Below are positions 1 to 11,314 of a stretch of 64,000 bases of DNA, piece after piece. Both the position numbers and the translations under genes were made by a program. Source of the DNA: Achromobacter xylosoxidans (GTDB taxonomy: Bacteria; Pseudomonadota; Gammaproteobacteria; Burkholderiales; Burkholderiaceae_B); contig NZ_LN831029.1 of the NCBI RefSeq assembly GCF_001457475.1, forward strand, positions 2,852,001-2,916,000, in the 5' to 3' direction. Positions within the stretch are counted from its first letter, which is position 1, and each line of letters starts with the position of its first letter. The notes under the pieces are model-generated. The model was not told the origin of the DNA and searched no databases. It saw only the letters and a program-made list of their open reading frames with translations.

Positions 1-121
1 TGAAGTGATCATTACACTGCTGCTGATCGTCTCGTCGCCGGTGACGGCGATGCTGCTGATGCGCGCGGCGGTATACCGTAACCGTTTGACCAAGGCCGAC
101 GCCGATCTGGACGCGCGCTAG
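1..121 (+). CDS. phaG: Na+/H+ antiporter subunit G, 3' end only
   Basis: Only the last 39 codons are present; the gene begins before the window and stops with TAG at 119-121. The residues contain a hydrophobic helix followed by SSPVTAMLLMRAA and a basic/acidic tail, which matches the end of the MnhG/PhaG/MrpG family. In that family the subunit is a small membrane part of a multisubunit monovalent cation/proton antiporter encoded by the last gene of a six- or seven-gene operon. No downstream gene appears to be cotranscribed. The call rests on a short C-terminal motif, so the family is likely but not certain. Confidence 0.7.
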   Translation, partial: EVIITLLLIVSSPVTAMLLMRAAVYRNRLTKADADLDAR

Positions 122-352
122 GCGGGCGGGGGCGGAGCAGGGCACGCAAAGGGACGGAACGGAAAAATCCGGCGTCGGGTTGCGCGGGCGCAATGGATAT
201 TGCGTCGCAGCATCGGAAACTTCGGCTTACGATTGCACGTTGCTGGACATGTCCCCGTCGTCCCATCGTGGGATAGTTGTATCAAGCAGACGGCGCCGGC
301 CCACGAAGCCGCGTCGTCCCGGGTTCAATCCTCTTTCTCCAAGGAGCTGGCC

Positions 353-850
353 ATGAATGTACGTCCCATGCACACCAAACGCCTTGCGGCATCCCTTTGC
401 GCGGCAGGCCTGATGCTGGCCGCGGGAGCGGCGCAGGCGGCCGATCCGATCGGCCGCGCCGGCATCCAGGCGCAATACGAACAGGATGTGGCGGCTTGCA
501 AGAACGGCAGCACCGGGCAGGAACGCACCGCCTGCATGCGCGAGGCGGGCGCCGCCCGCCAGGAAGCCAATCGCCAGCACCTGAGCGATGGCAGCACCGA
601 CCAGCACCAGCAGAACATGGTGGAACGCTGCAACCGCCTGCCGGCCGACTCGCGCCAGGACTGCATCACGCAGATGACTTCGCCGACCCAGGTGCGCGGC
701 AGCGTGCAGGGCGGTGGCGTGCTGCGTGAAACCGTGATCCAGGTGCCGGCCGGCACCGCCGGCACGGTGCCGCCCGCGCCGCCGGCCGCGGCGCCCGGCA
801 TGGCGCCCGCCCCGGGCATGGCGCCGCCGCCGGCGCCGATGCGCCAGTAA
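353..850 (+). CDS. Small secreted protein, four Cys, Pro-rich tail
   Basis: This 165-residue protein is not one I recognise. It starts with a signal peptide (basic n-region, hydrophobic stretch at about 10-27, likely cleavage near AQA-A at 28-30). The mature part has four cysteines at 49, 61, 93 and 104 in two pairs, enough for two disulfides, and a polar Gln-rich middle. The last 35 residues are Pro/Ala-rich with a repeated APGM unit, typical of a flexible or wall-spanning tail. The ATG is chosen because AAGGAG lies 7 bases upstream at 341-346; the frame is open further 5' without a comparable start. It stands alone between the antiporter operon and a HAD gene. A periplasmic location is inferred. 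Confidence 0.8.
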   Translation: MNVRPMHTKRLAASLCAAGLMLAAGAAQAADPIGRAGIQAQYEQDVAACKNGSTGQERTACMREAGAARQEANRQHLSDGSTDQHQQNMVERCNRLPADSRQDCITQMTSPTQVRGSVQGGGVLRETVIQVPAGTAGTVPPAPPAAAPGMAPAPGMAPPPAPMRQ

Positions 851-962
851 CGGCGCTCGAAGGGCCAGGGGAGGGCGTCATGCCCTTTCCCCGCGCCCCC
901 GGGGCCCGGCCGCCGCCACAATCAGGCAAAATGGCGGCTGTCGCCCTTACTCACGCATATCC

Positions 963-3359
<2,397 letters not shown>

Positions 3360-3384
3360 GGCCCCGGCCCGCCTGGTTTTTCCG

Positions 3385-3410
3385 ACCGCCCGGCCCGCGC
3401 CGGGCGGTTT
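3385..3410 (+). terminator. Hairpin after the LD-carboxypeptidase gene
   Basis: A perfect 10-base-pair stem (ACCGCCCGGC against its complement) with a 4-base loop is followed by only three T. It is probably a weak intrinsic terminator that separates the upstream group from ybiT. Confidence 0.6.
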
Positions 3411-3503
3411 GCCATCCGGGCTTGGTACACTATCAGGTTTCGCCGCATGCCGGCGTTGTCGCGCCATCCTGGCGCCACATCCATTTCCCGCTGCTAAAAC
3501 ACT

Positions 3504-5108
3504 GTGATATCCACCGCCAATCTCACCATCCAGTTCGGTCCCAAGCCCCTTTTCGAGAACGTCAGCGTCAAGTTCGGGGAAGGCAACCGCTACGGGCTGA
3601 TCGGGGCCAACGGGTCCGGCAAGTCGACGTTCATGAAGATCATCGGCGGCGACCTGGAGTCGTCGGCCGGCAACGTCTCGCTGGAGCCGGGCGTGCGCCT
3701 GGGCAAGCTGCGCCAGGACCAGTTCGCCTTCGAGGACCTGCGCGTGCTGGACGTGGTGATGATGGGCCACACCGAGATGTGGGCCGCGATGTCCGAGCGC
3801 GACGCGATCTACGCCAACCCGGAAGCGTCGGAAGACGACTACATGCGCGCGGCCGACCTGGAGGCCAAGTTCGCCGAATATGACGGCTACACCGCCGAAG
3901 CCCGCGCTGGCGAGCTGCTGCTGGGCCTGGAAATCGCCGTGGACCAGCACAACCTGCCGATGCGCGAAGTGGCGCCGGGCTGGAAGCTGCGGGTGCTGCT
4001 GGCGCAGGCGCTGTTCTCGAATCCGGACGTGCTGCTGCTGGACGAGCCGACCAACAACCTGGACATCAACACCATCCGCTGGCTGGAAAACGTGCTCAAC
4101 AGCTACCAGAGCACGATGATCATCATCAGCCACGACCGCCACTTCCTGAACCAGGTCTGCACCCACATGGCCGACCTGGACTATGGCGAGATCCGCATCT
4201 ACCCGGGCAACTACGACGACTACATGCTGGCCTCGACGCAGGCGCGCGAGCGCCTGGTGGCCAACAACGCCAAGGCCAAGGAACGCGTGGCCGAACTGCA
4301 GGACTTCGTGCGCCGCTTCGCCGCCAACAAGTCCAAGTCGCGCCAGGCCACCTCGCGCCTCAAGCAGATCGACCGCATCAAGGCCGAGCAGGTCGTGGTC
4401 AAGCCGTCGTCGCGCCAGAACCCGTACATCCGCTTCGAGCAGAACAAGGTCATGCACCGCCTGGCGGTGACCGTCGAGAACCTGTCCAAGTCCTACGACG
4501 CGCCCGTGATCCGCAACTTCTCGGCCATGGTCGATGCCGGCGAGAAGATCGCCATCATCGGCGCCAACGGCGTCGGCAAGACCACCTTGCTGCGCCTGTT
4601 GGCCACGGACCTGGCGCCCGATGCCGGCACGGTCAAGTGGTCGGATAACGCGGACCTCGGCTACATGGCCCAGGACGTGTCGGATCAGTTCCTGCAGACC
4701 GATATCAACCTGCTCGACTGGATGGGCGACCATCGCCAGCCGGGCGACGACGACCAGTCGATCCGTTCGGTGCTGGGCCGCCTGCTGTTCTCGGCGGACG
4801 ACCTGCCCAAGGCGCCCAAGGTGCTGTCCGGCGGCGAAAAGAACCGCATGACCTTCGGCCGCCTGATGCTGGGCCGCCACAACGTCATGCTGCTCGACGA
4901 GCCGACCAACCACCTGGACATGGAATCGATCGAATCGCTGCAGTTCGCGCTGGAAAAGTACGAAGGCACGCTGGTGTTCGTGTCGCACGACCGCGAATTC
5001 GTGTCCGGCCTGGCCACGCGCGTGATCGAGATCCTGCCCTCGGGCGAGATCGTCGACTACCGCGGCGGCTACGAAGACTACCTGTCCTCGCGCGGCATCG
5101 AAGCCTGA
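3504..5108 (+). CDS. ybiT: ABC-F ATPase YbiT
   Basis: This 534-residue soluble protein has two ABC ATPase domains and no membrane segments, the ABC-F architecture. Walker A motifs are GANGSGKST near residue 34 and GANGVGKTT near 353; Walker B is [11 protein letters not shown] and [11 protein letters not shown]; the second domain has the signature LSGGEKNR. The linker (about 240-310) is charged. Sequence order and length match E. coli YbiT closely by eye. ABC-F proteins bind the ribosomal E site and act in translation; YbiT's own role is poorly defined. The start is GTG. A TACACT box at 3426-3431 could be the -10 of its promoter. Confidence 0.92.
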   Translation: MISTANLTIQFGPKPLFENVSVKFGEGNRYGLIGANGSGKSTFMKIIGGDLESSAGNVSLEPGVRLGKLRQDQFAFEDLRVLDVVMMGHTEMWAAMSERDAIYANPEASEDDYMRAADLEAKFAEYDGYTAEARAGELLLGLEIAVDQHNLPMREVAPGWKLRVLLAQALFSNPDVLLLDEPTNNLDINTIRWLENVLNSYQSTMIIISHDRHFLNQVCTHMADLDYGEIRIYPGNYDDYMLASTQARERLVANNAKAKERVAELQDFVRRFAANKSKSRQATSRLKQIDRIKAEQVVVKPSSRQNPYIRFEQNKVMHRLAVTVENLSKSYDAPVIRNFSAMVDAGEKIAIIGANGVGKTTLLRLLATDLAPDAGTVKWSDNADLGYMAQDVSDQFLQTDINLLDWMGDHRQPGDDDQSIRSVLGRLLFSADDLPKAPKVLSGGEKNRMTFGRLMLGRHNVMLLDEPTNHLDMESIESLQFALEKYEGTLVFVSHDREFVSGLATRVIEILPSGEIVDYRGGYEDYLSSRGIEA

Positions 5109-5281
5109 TACTCGGAGCCCGATGCCACGGGCCTGATATGCGGGCCTACGTCCAGGCCTGGTGGCGGGCCTGACTCCCGGGCCAGGGCGGCGGGCTGGAC
5201 GGCGTTCAGCCTGCCGCAATCCTGCTGGGCTATCATCCGGGTAAACCCTGGCCCGTTGCGCCAGGTTCCACCCAGTCTGCC

Positions 5282-6499
5282 ATGCCTCCCACTCCTCATA
5301 CCACGCCCGATGGCGCGCCCATCGGGACGTTCGCATTGACCGCGCGCATCGTCGCGATCGCCTTTTTCACCTTCATCTGTTATCTGGCCATCGGCCTGCC
5401 GCTGGCGGTGCTGCCGGGCTACGTGCATGACCAGCTCGGCTACGGCTCGGTGCTGGCCGGGCTGGCCATCAGCGTGCAGTATGTGGCCACGCTGCTGAGC
5501 CGGTCGCACGCGGGCCGCATGGCCGATACCGTGGGCCCCAAGCAGACCGTGGTGATCGGCATGGCCGCCTGTGCCGCCAGCGGCGTGTTCCTGCTGCTGG
5601 CCTACGCCTTCGAGCGCAGCGCCTGGCTCAGCCTGGGCGCCATCATCGTCAGCCGGCTGGCGCTGGGCTTCGGCGAAAGCTGGGTCGGCACTGGCTCGGC
5701 CACCTGGGCCATCGCCCGGGTCGGCCCGCTGCACACGGCGCGGGTGATTTCCTGGAACGGCATCTGCACCTACGGCGGATTGGCCTTGGGCGCGCCGCTG
5801 GGGGTCTACCTGGAGACCGAATGGAGCATGGGCGCGCTGGGCGGCGCCGTGCTGCTGCTGGGCCTGGCCGGCCTGGGGCTGGCGCTGGCGCGGGCCGCGG
5901 TGGCCATCGTCGGCGGCCACCGCATGGCCTTCAAGAGCGTGGTGCTGCGGGTGTTCCCGCATGGCATGGCGCTGGGACTGGGCTCGGTCGGCTTCGGCAC
6001 GCTGGCGGCCTTCGTGGCGCTGTACTACGCCAGCTTCTCGTGGGAGGGCGCGGCGCACGCGCTCAGCGCCTTCGGCTGCGCCTTCATCGGCGTGCGCCTG
6101 CTGTTCGCGGGCACCATCACGCGCTATGGCGGCTTCAGGGTGGCGCAGGTGTCGTTCCTGGTGGAGGCGGCCGGCCTGGCGCTGCTGTGGCTGGCGCCCA
6201 ATCCCGGCGCCGCGCTGGTGGGCGCGGCCCTGACCGGCTGTGGCTTCGCGCTGGTGTTCCCGGCCATCGGGGTCGAGGCGGTGGCGCGGGTGCCGGCGGG
6301 CAGCCGCGGCGCGGCGCTGGGGGCCTATTCGGCCTTCCTCGACCTGGCGCTGGGCGCGACCGGTCCGGTGGCGGGTTATATCTCCGGCGGTTTCGGCTAT
6401 CCGGCGATCTTCCTGTCCGCCGCGGTGGCGGTGCTGTTCGGCTTCCTGATCGCGGTCGGCCTGCAACGGCATGCGAGCCGGTCGGGGGCGGCCGCCTGA
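5282..6499 (+). CDS. yhhS: MFS transporter, YhhS family
   Basis: The 405-residue protein is predicted to have 12 membrane helices. It has the features of the YhhS/YfcJ group of major facilitator exporters: [15 protein letters not shown] in the first helix and [13 protein letters not shown] in the loop between helices 2 and 3, where MFS proteins carry motif A. Proton-driven export of small molecules is the family role; the substrate is not known. It stands alone, with a 173-base upstream spacer that contains several short GGGCCTG repeats and no clear gene. Name by similarity only. Confidence 0.85.
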   Translation: MPPTPHTTPDGAPIGTFALTARIVAIAFFTFICYLAIGLPLAVLPGYVHDQLGYGSVLAGLAISVQYVATLLSRSHAGRMADTVGPKQTVVIGMAACAASGVFLLLAYAFERSAWLSLGAIIVSRLALGFGESWVGTGSATWAIARVGPLHTARVISWNGICTYGGLALGAPLGVYLETEWSMGALGGAVLLLGLAGLGLALARAAVAIVGGHRMAFKSVVLRVFPHGMALGLGSVGFGTLAAFVALYYASFSWEGAAHALSAFGCAFIGVRLLFAGTITRYGGFRVAQVSFLVEAAGLALLWLAPNPGAALVGAALTGCGFALVFPAIGVEAVARVPAGSRGAALGAYSAFLDLALGATGPVAGYISGGFGYPAIFLSAAVAVLFGFLIAVGLQRHASRSGAAA

Positions 6500-6504
6500 A
6501 GTGG

Positions 6505-6580
6505 CTGTTTTATAACTCCAGGCATTAAGGACATGCGATATTTATCGTTTGGATTCATATAACGAATTGTTAGATTAGGC
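6505..6580 (+). promoter_or_regulatory. AT-rich promoter region of the ABC importer
   Basis: An abrupt AT-rich stretch lies directly upstream of the ATPase gene at 6612, unlike the GC-rich surroundings. It holds an imperfect dyad with CGTT at 6545-6548 and AACG at 6561-6564 (12 bases between), a layout often bound by LysR-type regulators such as CysB/Cbl. I cannot fix the -35 and -10 with confidence. Confidence 0.45.
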
Positions 6581-6611
6581 CCGTTCCCCACGCGCGCCCA
6601 CGATTCGTTCC

Positions 6612-7382
6612 ATGAACCTGACTTTCGACCACGTCCACAAGCAATTCGGCGACCTGCCGGTCGTCGACGGTTTCACCAGCGAATTCAAGACCGGCGAGCT
6701 GGTCGCGCTGGTGGGGCCGTCGGGCTGCGGCAAGTCGACCCTGCTGCACCTGGCGGCCGGCCTGGAAAAACCCACGCAAGGGCAGGTGCTGGCCGACGGC
6801 AAGGCCGTGAGCGGTCCGCATCCCAGCCGCACGCTGGTGTTCCAGGAGCACGCGCTGTATCCGTGGCTGACGCTGGAAGACAACGTGGCGCTGGCGCTGG
6901 AATTCCAGAAGACCCCCAAGAAGCGCGCCCGCGAGGCGGCGCGCCAGTGGCTGGCGCGCGTCAGCCTGGCCGGCTTCGAACACTATTACCCGCACCAGGT
7001 GTCCGGCGGCATGCGCCAGCGCGCCGCGCTGGCCCGCGCCTTCATCGCGCAGCCGCAGACGATGCTGATGGATGAACCTTTCGGCGCGCTCGATGCGCTG
7101 ACGCGCCTGGCGCTGCAGGACGTGCTGCGCCAGCTGATCGCGCAGGAAAAACCCACGGTGCTGCTGGTGACCCACGACGTCGACGAGGCGCTGTTCCTGG
7201 CCGACCGCATCGTGGTGTTCAGTCCGCGGCCGGCGCGGGTGCTGCGCGAATTCAACCTGGCCCATCGCGCCAAGAGCCACGACCTGTCCGACCTGGCCGC
7301 CGAGAAGCGCGAGATCCTGCGCCTGCTGGGCATCGCGGTCGACGGCGCGGCGGCGCATTCCGACCTGGCGCTGGCCGCCTGA
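6612..7382 (+). CDS. ABC importer ATPase, SsuB/TauB type
   Basis: The 256-residue ATPase energises an importer of the nitrate/sulfonate/taurine class at the inner face of the cytoplasmic membrane. It shows Walker A GPSGCGKST (about 36-44), the signature VSGGMRQR and Walker B MLMDEPFGALD, the last being typical of this class. It is the first gene of a set with a binding protein (7458), a permease (8453) and a second binding protein (9232), with spacers of 75, overlap and 5 bases. This order suggests one operon driven from the AT-rich region upstream. Confidence 0.88.
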   Translation: MNLTFDHVHKQFGDLPVVDGFTSEFKTGELVALVGPSGCGKSTLLHLAAGLEKPTQGQVLADGKAVSGPHPSRTLVFQEHALYPWLTLEDNVALALEFQKTPKKRAREAARQWLARVSLAGFEHYYPHQVSGGMRQRAALARAFIAQPQTMLMDEPFGALDALTRLALQDVLRQLIAQEKPTVLLVTHDVDEALFLADRIVVFSPRPARVLREFNLAHRAKSHDLSDLAAEKREILRLLGIAVDGAAAHSDLALAA

Positions 7383-7457
7383 CCCTTTCGATTTTCCGGT
7401 TCACGGGCGGCGCCAGTCAGTGGGCGCCGGCCATCCTCGATCCCCTGGAGCTTTCCC

Positions 7458-8456
7458 ATGAAATTCAAGCAATGGCTGTCCCTGCCGCTGGCCGCGGCGC
7501 TCCTGGCCGCGGCGCCCGCCATGGCCGCCGAGAAATTCCGCGTCGGCTATCTGCGCGTGATGGACGATGCGCAGGCCATCGTGGCGCAGGAAGGCGGCTA
7601 CTACAAGAAGGCCGGCCTGGATTCCGAGCTGATCGAGTTCAAGTCGGGCACCGACCTGATCAAGGCCATCGTCGGCGGCCAGCTGGACATCGGCGTGCTG
7701 GGCTTCACCAACGCCGTGGCCTGGGCCTCCAAGGGCGCGGACCTGAAGGTGGTGGGCGGCGCGCAGCAGGGCTACCACTCGCTGATCGTGCGCGACGACT
7801 CGGGCATCAAGGACATCGCCGGACTGAAGGGCAAGACGCTGGCCTCGCAGGCCGAAGGCAGCACCGCCGACGTGGTGCTCAAGGGCGTGGTGCTCAAGCA
7901 GGGCAACCTGGCCGCCGACGACGTCAACGTGATGGGCGTGAGCCCGGCGGTGGCGGTGCAGTCGCTGGTGGGCAAGCGCGTGGACGCGGCCTTCCTGTTC
8001 GAACCCTATGACCGCATCGCGCAACTGGTGGCGCCGGTCAAGCAGATCTACGAAGTGGGCCAGGCCTGGCCGTTCCCGTGCATGGTGGTGATCACCTCGG
8101 GCGAGACGCTGGCCAAGCGCAAGGACGACGTCTGGAAGGCGCTGGACGCGCAGAACCAGGCCATCGCGCTGCTGCAGAAGGAACCGGCCCAGGCCTCGAA
8201 GCTGATCGCCTCGTACTTCATCGCCGAGCCCACGCTCAAGACGCTGAACCGCGGCGAGCTGCCGCGCGAGACCGTGATCGCCGAAGCCATCAGCACGCAG
8301 GTGTTCACGCCCAAGCTGACCGAGAAGGACACCAAGCGCATGCAGGAGATCGCCGACATCCTGCAGGCCCAGGGGTCGCTCAAGACGCGCGACGGCAAGC
8401 CGTACGACGTCTCCAGCATCGTCGACCTGTCCTGGCAAGAGGCGCGCAAGCTTTGA
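7458..8456 (+). CDS. ABC substrate-binding protein, NMT1/SsuA family
   Basis: This 332-residue periplasmic protein begins with a Sec signal peptide (MKFKQW, then a hydrophobic core, cleavage after AMA near residue 23-24). The fold markers are the opening FRVGYLRVMDDAQ and the SGTDLIKAIVGGQLDIGVLG segment, typical of NMT1/SsuA-like binding proteins for sulfonates, nitrate, thiamin precursors and related organics. The ligand cannot be deduced. RBS-like GGAG at 7447-7450 supports this start. It lies between the ATPase and permease genes and overlaps the permease start. Confidence 0.88.
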   Translation: MKFKQWLSLPLAAALLAAAPAMAAEKFRVGYLRVMDDAQAIVAQEGGYYKKAGLDSELIEFKSGTDLIKAIVGGQLDIGVLGFTNAVAWASKGADLKVVGGAQQGYHSLIVRDDSGIKDIAGLKGKTLASQAEGSTADVVLKGVVLKQGNLAADDVNVMGVSPAVAVQSLVGKRVDAAFLFEPYDRIAQLVAPVKQIYEVGQAWPFPCMVVITSGETLAKRKDDVWKALDAQNQAIALLQKEPAQASKLIASYFIAEPTLKTLNRGELPRETVIAEAISTQVFTPKLTEKDTKRMQEIADILQAQGSLKTRDGKPYDVSSIVDLSWQEARKL

Positions 8457-9226
8457 GCGCATCGACCCGTGTGACCGGCGCCCGCAAGCATCTGGCGGGC
8501 GTGCTCGGTGTGCTGTTCATCCTGGCGCTATGGCAGGCGGCGGCGTTGGCCTTGCCCGACTTCCTGATGCCGGGCGTGCCCGCCGTGCTCGAACGCCTGT
8601 TCGAGGACCTGGGCAAGCAGTCGTTCCACCAGAGCCTGATGGGCACGCTGGGCCGCCTGGGCGCGGGCTACGGCCTGGCGCTGGCGGCGGGCATCGGCTT
8701 CGGGCTGGTGGCGGCCGTGCTGTTCTTCTTCCGTGAAGTGCTGCGCAGCGCCATCGTCATCCTGCAATCGATCCCGTCGATCGCCTGGGTGCCGCTGTTC
8801 CTGATCGTGATGGGTTTCGGCAGCACGCCGATCATCGTGGTGGTGGCGCTGTCGGCGTTCTTTCCGGCGGCGCTGAGCGTGATGAACGCCACCGAATCGG
8901 TGCAGCGCGTGCATGTTTCGGCCGCCCGCGTGATGGGCGCCACGCCCTGGGGCCTGGTCAAGCGCGTGTACCTGCCGGCCGTCATGCCCGAGCTGATCAC
9001 CGGCGCCCAGCTGGCGTTCGGCAATGCCTGGCGCGCGCTGATCTCGGCCGAAATGCTGATCGGCTTCGGCAAGGGCCTGGGCCGTTCGCTGGCCTATTCG
9101 GGCGAGATCGCCGACATGACCGGCGTCATGACCAACATCCTGGTCATCGCGGTGCTGGCCGCGCTGATCGACCAGTTCGTGCTCGAGAACCTCAAGCACC
9201 GGCTGCTGCGCTACCAGTACGTGTGA
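8453..9226 (+). CDS. ABC importer permease, SsuC type
   Basis: The product (257 residues from the TTG at 8453) is an inner-membrane permease with about six helices. The conserved cytoplasmic EAA loop that contacts the ATPase is seen in SAARVMGATPWGLVKRVYLPA. The TTG overlaps the stop of the binding-protein gene (TTGA); a GTG at 8471 is an alternative that would shorten the product by six residues. It completes the importer with the two preceding genes. Confidence 0.87.
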   Translation: MSASTRVTGARKHLAGVLGVLFILALWQAAALALPDFLMPGVPAVLERLFEDLGKQSFHQSLMGTLGRLGAGYGLALAAGIGFGLVAAVLFFFREVLRSAIVILQSIPSIAWVPLFLIVMGFGSTPIIVVVALSAFFPAALSVMNATESVQRVHVSAARVMGATPWGLVKRVYLPAVMPELITGAQLAFGNAWRALISAEMLIGFGKGLGRSLAYSGEIADMTGVMTNILVIAVLAALIDQFVLENLKHRLLRYQYV

Positions 9227-9231
9227 GGCCC

Positions 9232-10050
9232 ATGATGCGGCGCGGTCTGCGTTTCCTGGCCTGCCTGGCGGCCTTGCTGTCCGCCACCGGCGGCGTGGCG
9301 GCGGCCGACGGCCTGGCGGCCGCGCGCCAGCGCGGCGAGCTGGTGGTGGGCGTGCCGTACCTGGCGCCCGCGCCGGTGGCCGGCGCCAAGATCCGCACCC
9401 CGGAAGGCCTGGATATCGCCATGGCCGAGAAGCTGGCGCAGGATCTGGGCCTGCCGTTCAGCCTGCGGCAGGTGGCGGCGGCCGACGCGGCGCGGCTGCT
9501 TGCCGCGGGCGAGGTCGACGTGGTGCTGGCCGATCGGGTGCAGCCGGCCCAGGCGCTGCCCGGCGATCTGGCGGCGGTGGCCACCGGCTACGCCGCGCGT
9601 CCCAAGGCCGTGATCCGCAGCGATACCCGCATGCGCCAGGGCAGCGATGCCCGCGGCCGCAGCGTCTGCATGGCCGAGGCCGCCGTTGGCGCGCAGGCGC
9701 TGGCGCGGGGCTGGGGCGCGGTGGTGCGCACTTATCGGGTGCCGTCCGACGCGCTGGTCGCGGTGCGCGAGGGCAGCTGCGACGTCGGCCTGATCGACGA
9801 CGCGGTCTGGGAACCGCTGATGCGTTTTCCCGAATGGAAGAAATTCTCGGCCACGCTGCGCCCCGACGGCGCCCGCTCTGAGCGGGTCTGGCTGCTGCCG
9901 GCGGCCGATACGGCCACGCAGTCCTGGCTCGATGCGCGCATGCGCGAATGGGCGCGGGCCGACGCCTGGAAGGCCTTGACCGCCAAATGGGCCCGAGACG
10001 TGGCTTTCGACGTCTATCTGGACCAGGAAGTCGCCGACTGCCACAGCTGA
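9232..10050 (+). CDS. Second periplasmic binding protein, SBP_bac_3-like
   Basis: This 272-residue protein has a signal peptide (MMRRGLRFLACLAAL, cleavage near VAA-A) and an amino-acid-type binding protein layout: RGELVVGVPY..., EGLDIAMAEKLAQDLG, then GEVDVVLAD and a late SCDVGLIDDAVW. It belongs to a different family from the NMT1-like protein of the same operon. It resembles the binding proteins found beside periplasmic quinoprotein dehydrogenases, but no such dehydrogenase is in this window. Three cysteines (in SVCMAE, GSCDVG and the terminal DCHS) are unusual for the family. The ATG at 9232 is 5 bases after the permease stop. Confidence 0.75.
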   Translation: MMRRGLRFLACLAALLSATGGVAAADGLAAARQRGELVVGVPYLAPAPVAGAKIRTPEGLDIAMAEKLAQDLGLPFSLRQVAAADAARLLAAGEVDVVLADRVQPAQALPGDLAAVATGYAARPKAVIRSDTRMRQGSDARGRSVCMAEAAVGAQALARGWGAVVRTYRVPSDALVAVREGSCDVGLIDDAVWEPLMRFPEWKKFSATLRPDGARSERVWLLPAADTATQSWLDARMREWARADAWKALTAKWARDVAFDVYLDQEVADCHS

Positions 10051-10108
10051 GCCCGACGCGGCCCGGATCCGTCCGCAAGGGCCGGGCAGGCCGGTGGGGC
10101 GCGGCCCT

Positions 10109-10114
10109 TACAAT
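10109..10114 (+). promoter_or_regulatory. Putative -10 box of yigZ
   Basis: TACAAT lies eight bases before the ATG at 10123 and no good -35 or ribosome-binding site is visible. If this is the -10, transcription would start at or next to the start codon and the mRNA would be leaderless. Inference only. Confidence 0.35.
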
Positions 10115-10122
10115 GGCGGGCT

Positions 10123-10710
10123 ATGACCACCACCTTGACCGCCGTCTGCTCGCACGAGGAAGACGTCAAGAAAAGCCGCTTCATCGCCCATGCCGCGCCC
10201 GTCGCCACCGTCGACGAGGCCATGGCGTTCTTCGCGGCGCACAGCGAGCCCGAAGCCACCCACAACTGCTGGGCCTACCGCATCGGCCAGGAATACCGCT
10301 TCAATGACGACGGCGAGCCCGGCGGCACGGCAGGGCGTCCGATCCTGCAGGCGATCGAGGGGCAGGGCATGGACCGCGTGGCGGTGCTGGTGGTGCGTTG
10401 GTTCGGGGGCGTCAAGCTGGGCGCGGGCGGACTCGTGCGGGCCTATGGCGGCTGCGCCGCCAACTGCCTGCGCAACGGCCCGCGCACCGAGATCGTGGAC
10501 CTGGCCACGGTGGCGTGCGCCTGCGGCTTCGCCGAGCTGCCGCTGCTGAAGTCGCGGCTGGCGCAGGCCGGCGCGGTGATCGTGCAGGAGGATTTCAGCG
10601 CGGACGGGGTGGCGTTGCGCTTCACGGTGCCGCGCGGCGCCGTGGCCGACCTGGAGATGACGGCGGCGAACATCACGCGCGGCCGCTCGGCGTGGGAACA
10701 ATTGGCGTGA
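10123..10710 (+). CDS. yigZ: YigZ/IMPACT family protein
   Basis: The 195-residue protein contains the UPF0029/IMPACT N-terminal domain: KKSRFIAHAAPV near the start, HNCWAYRIG near residue 46, FNDDGEPGGTAG near 60 and VVRWFGGVKLGAGGL near 87-101. A second small domain follows. Members are widespread; the eukaryotic relative regulates eIF2 kinases, while the bacterial role is unclear. It is transcribed toward the thioredoxin gene and ends in a shared hairpin terminator. Confidence 0.9.
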   Translation: MTTTLTAVCSHEEDVKKSRFIAHAAPVATVDEAMAFFAAHSEPEATHNCWAYRIGQEYRFNDDGEPGGTAGRPILQAIEGQGMDRVAVLVVRWFGGVKLGAGGLVRAYGGCAANCLRNGPRTEIVDLATVACACGFAELPLLKSRLAQAGAVIVQEDFSADGVALRFTVPRGAVADLEMTAANITRGRSAWEQLA

Positions 10711-10716
10711 CATGCG

Positions 10717-10740
10717 ACAAGGGCCCCGAGGGGCCCTTGT
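10717..10740. terminator. Bidirectional terminator between yigZ and thioredoxin gene
   Basis: A ten-base-pair stem (ACAAGGGCCC paired with GGGCCCTTGT) with a CGAG loop lies exactly between two convergent genes. Confidence 0.7.
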
Positions 10741-10743
10741 GCA

Positions 10744-11118
10744 TCACGCGTCCTGGCTGTCCTGGGCCGCGGCGATTTCCTGGTGGACCTTTTCCATGTC
10801 GACTTCCTTGATCTTGGCGAGCAGCTCATTGAGCTGGCCGCCGGACAAGGCGCCGGGCTGGGAGAACAGCAGGACTTTCTCGCGGAACACCATCAGCGTG
10901 GGAATCGAGCGGATGCCCAGCGCGCCGGCCAGTTCCTGTTCCACGTCGGTGTTGACCTTGGCGAAGGTGACGTCGGGATGCTCGGTGGCGGCCTGCTCGA
11001 AAACCGGCGCGAAGCCACGGCACGGGCCGCACCAGGGGGCCCAGAAGTCCACGATCAAGGTGCCGTTCGGCGTGATGGCTTCCTGGAAGCTGTCTTTGGT
11101 GAGTTCAACAATACTCAT
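10744..11118 (-). CDS. Thioredoxin
   Basis: The 124-residue protein is a single thioredoxin domain with the redox motif WCGPC at about 29-33 and the cis-proline in IRSIPTLMVF. It reduces protein disulfides in the cytoplasm using thioredoxin reductase; no signal peptide or membrane anchor is present. It has about 15 extra residues at the C-terminus (EKVHQEIAAAQDSQDA) compared with E. coli TrxA. It is monocistronic, and convergent with yigZ. Whether it is the main TrxA or a second thioredoxin cannot be settled from the window. Confidence 0.92.
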   Translation of the reverse strand: MSIVELTKDSFQEAITPNGTLIVDFWAPWCGPCRGFAPVFEQAATEHPDVTFAKVNTDVEQELAGALGIRSIPTLMVFREKVLLFSQPGALSGGQLNELLAKIKEVDMEKVHQEIAAAQDSQDA

Positions 11119-11314
11119 TTTGGATCCTTGCCGCTGGCGCGGCGCAAAGTGTCGGTATCAGCGGCCCGGGGACGCCTGCCCGGACCGGATGCGGCGACGC
11201 GGTTGCCGGTCCTGCCGGTCCATAGTAGAGCGGGGACCGGTCGCGTCGCAATGGTTGGCGCTGTGGCGAGCGCGGTCTGCGGAGCTTGTGGGGCCGGCGG
11301 CGGGGCTGCCGGCC

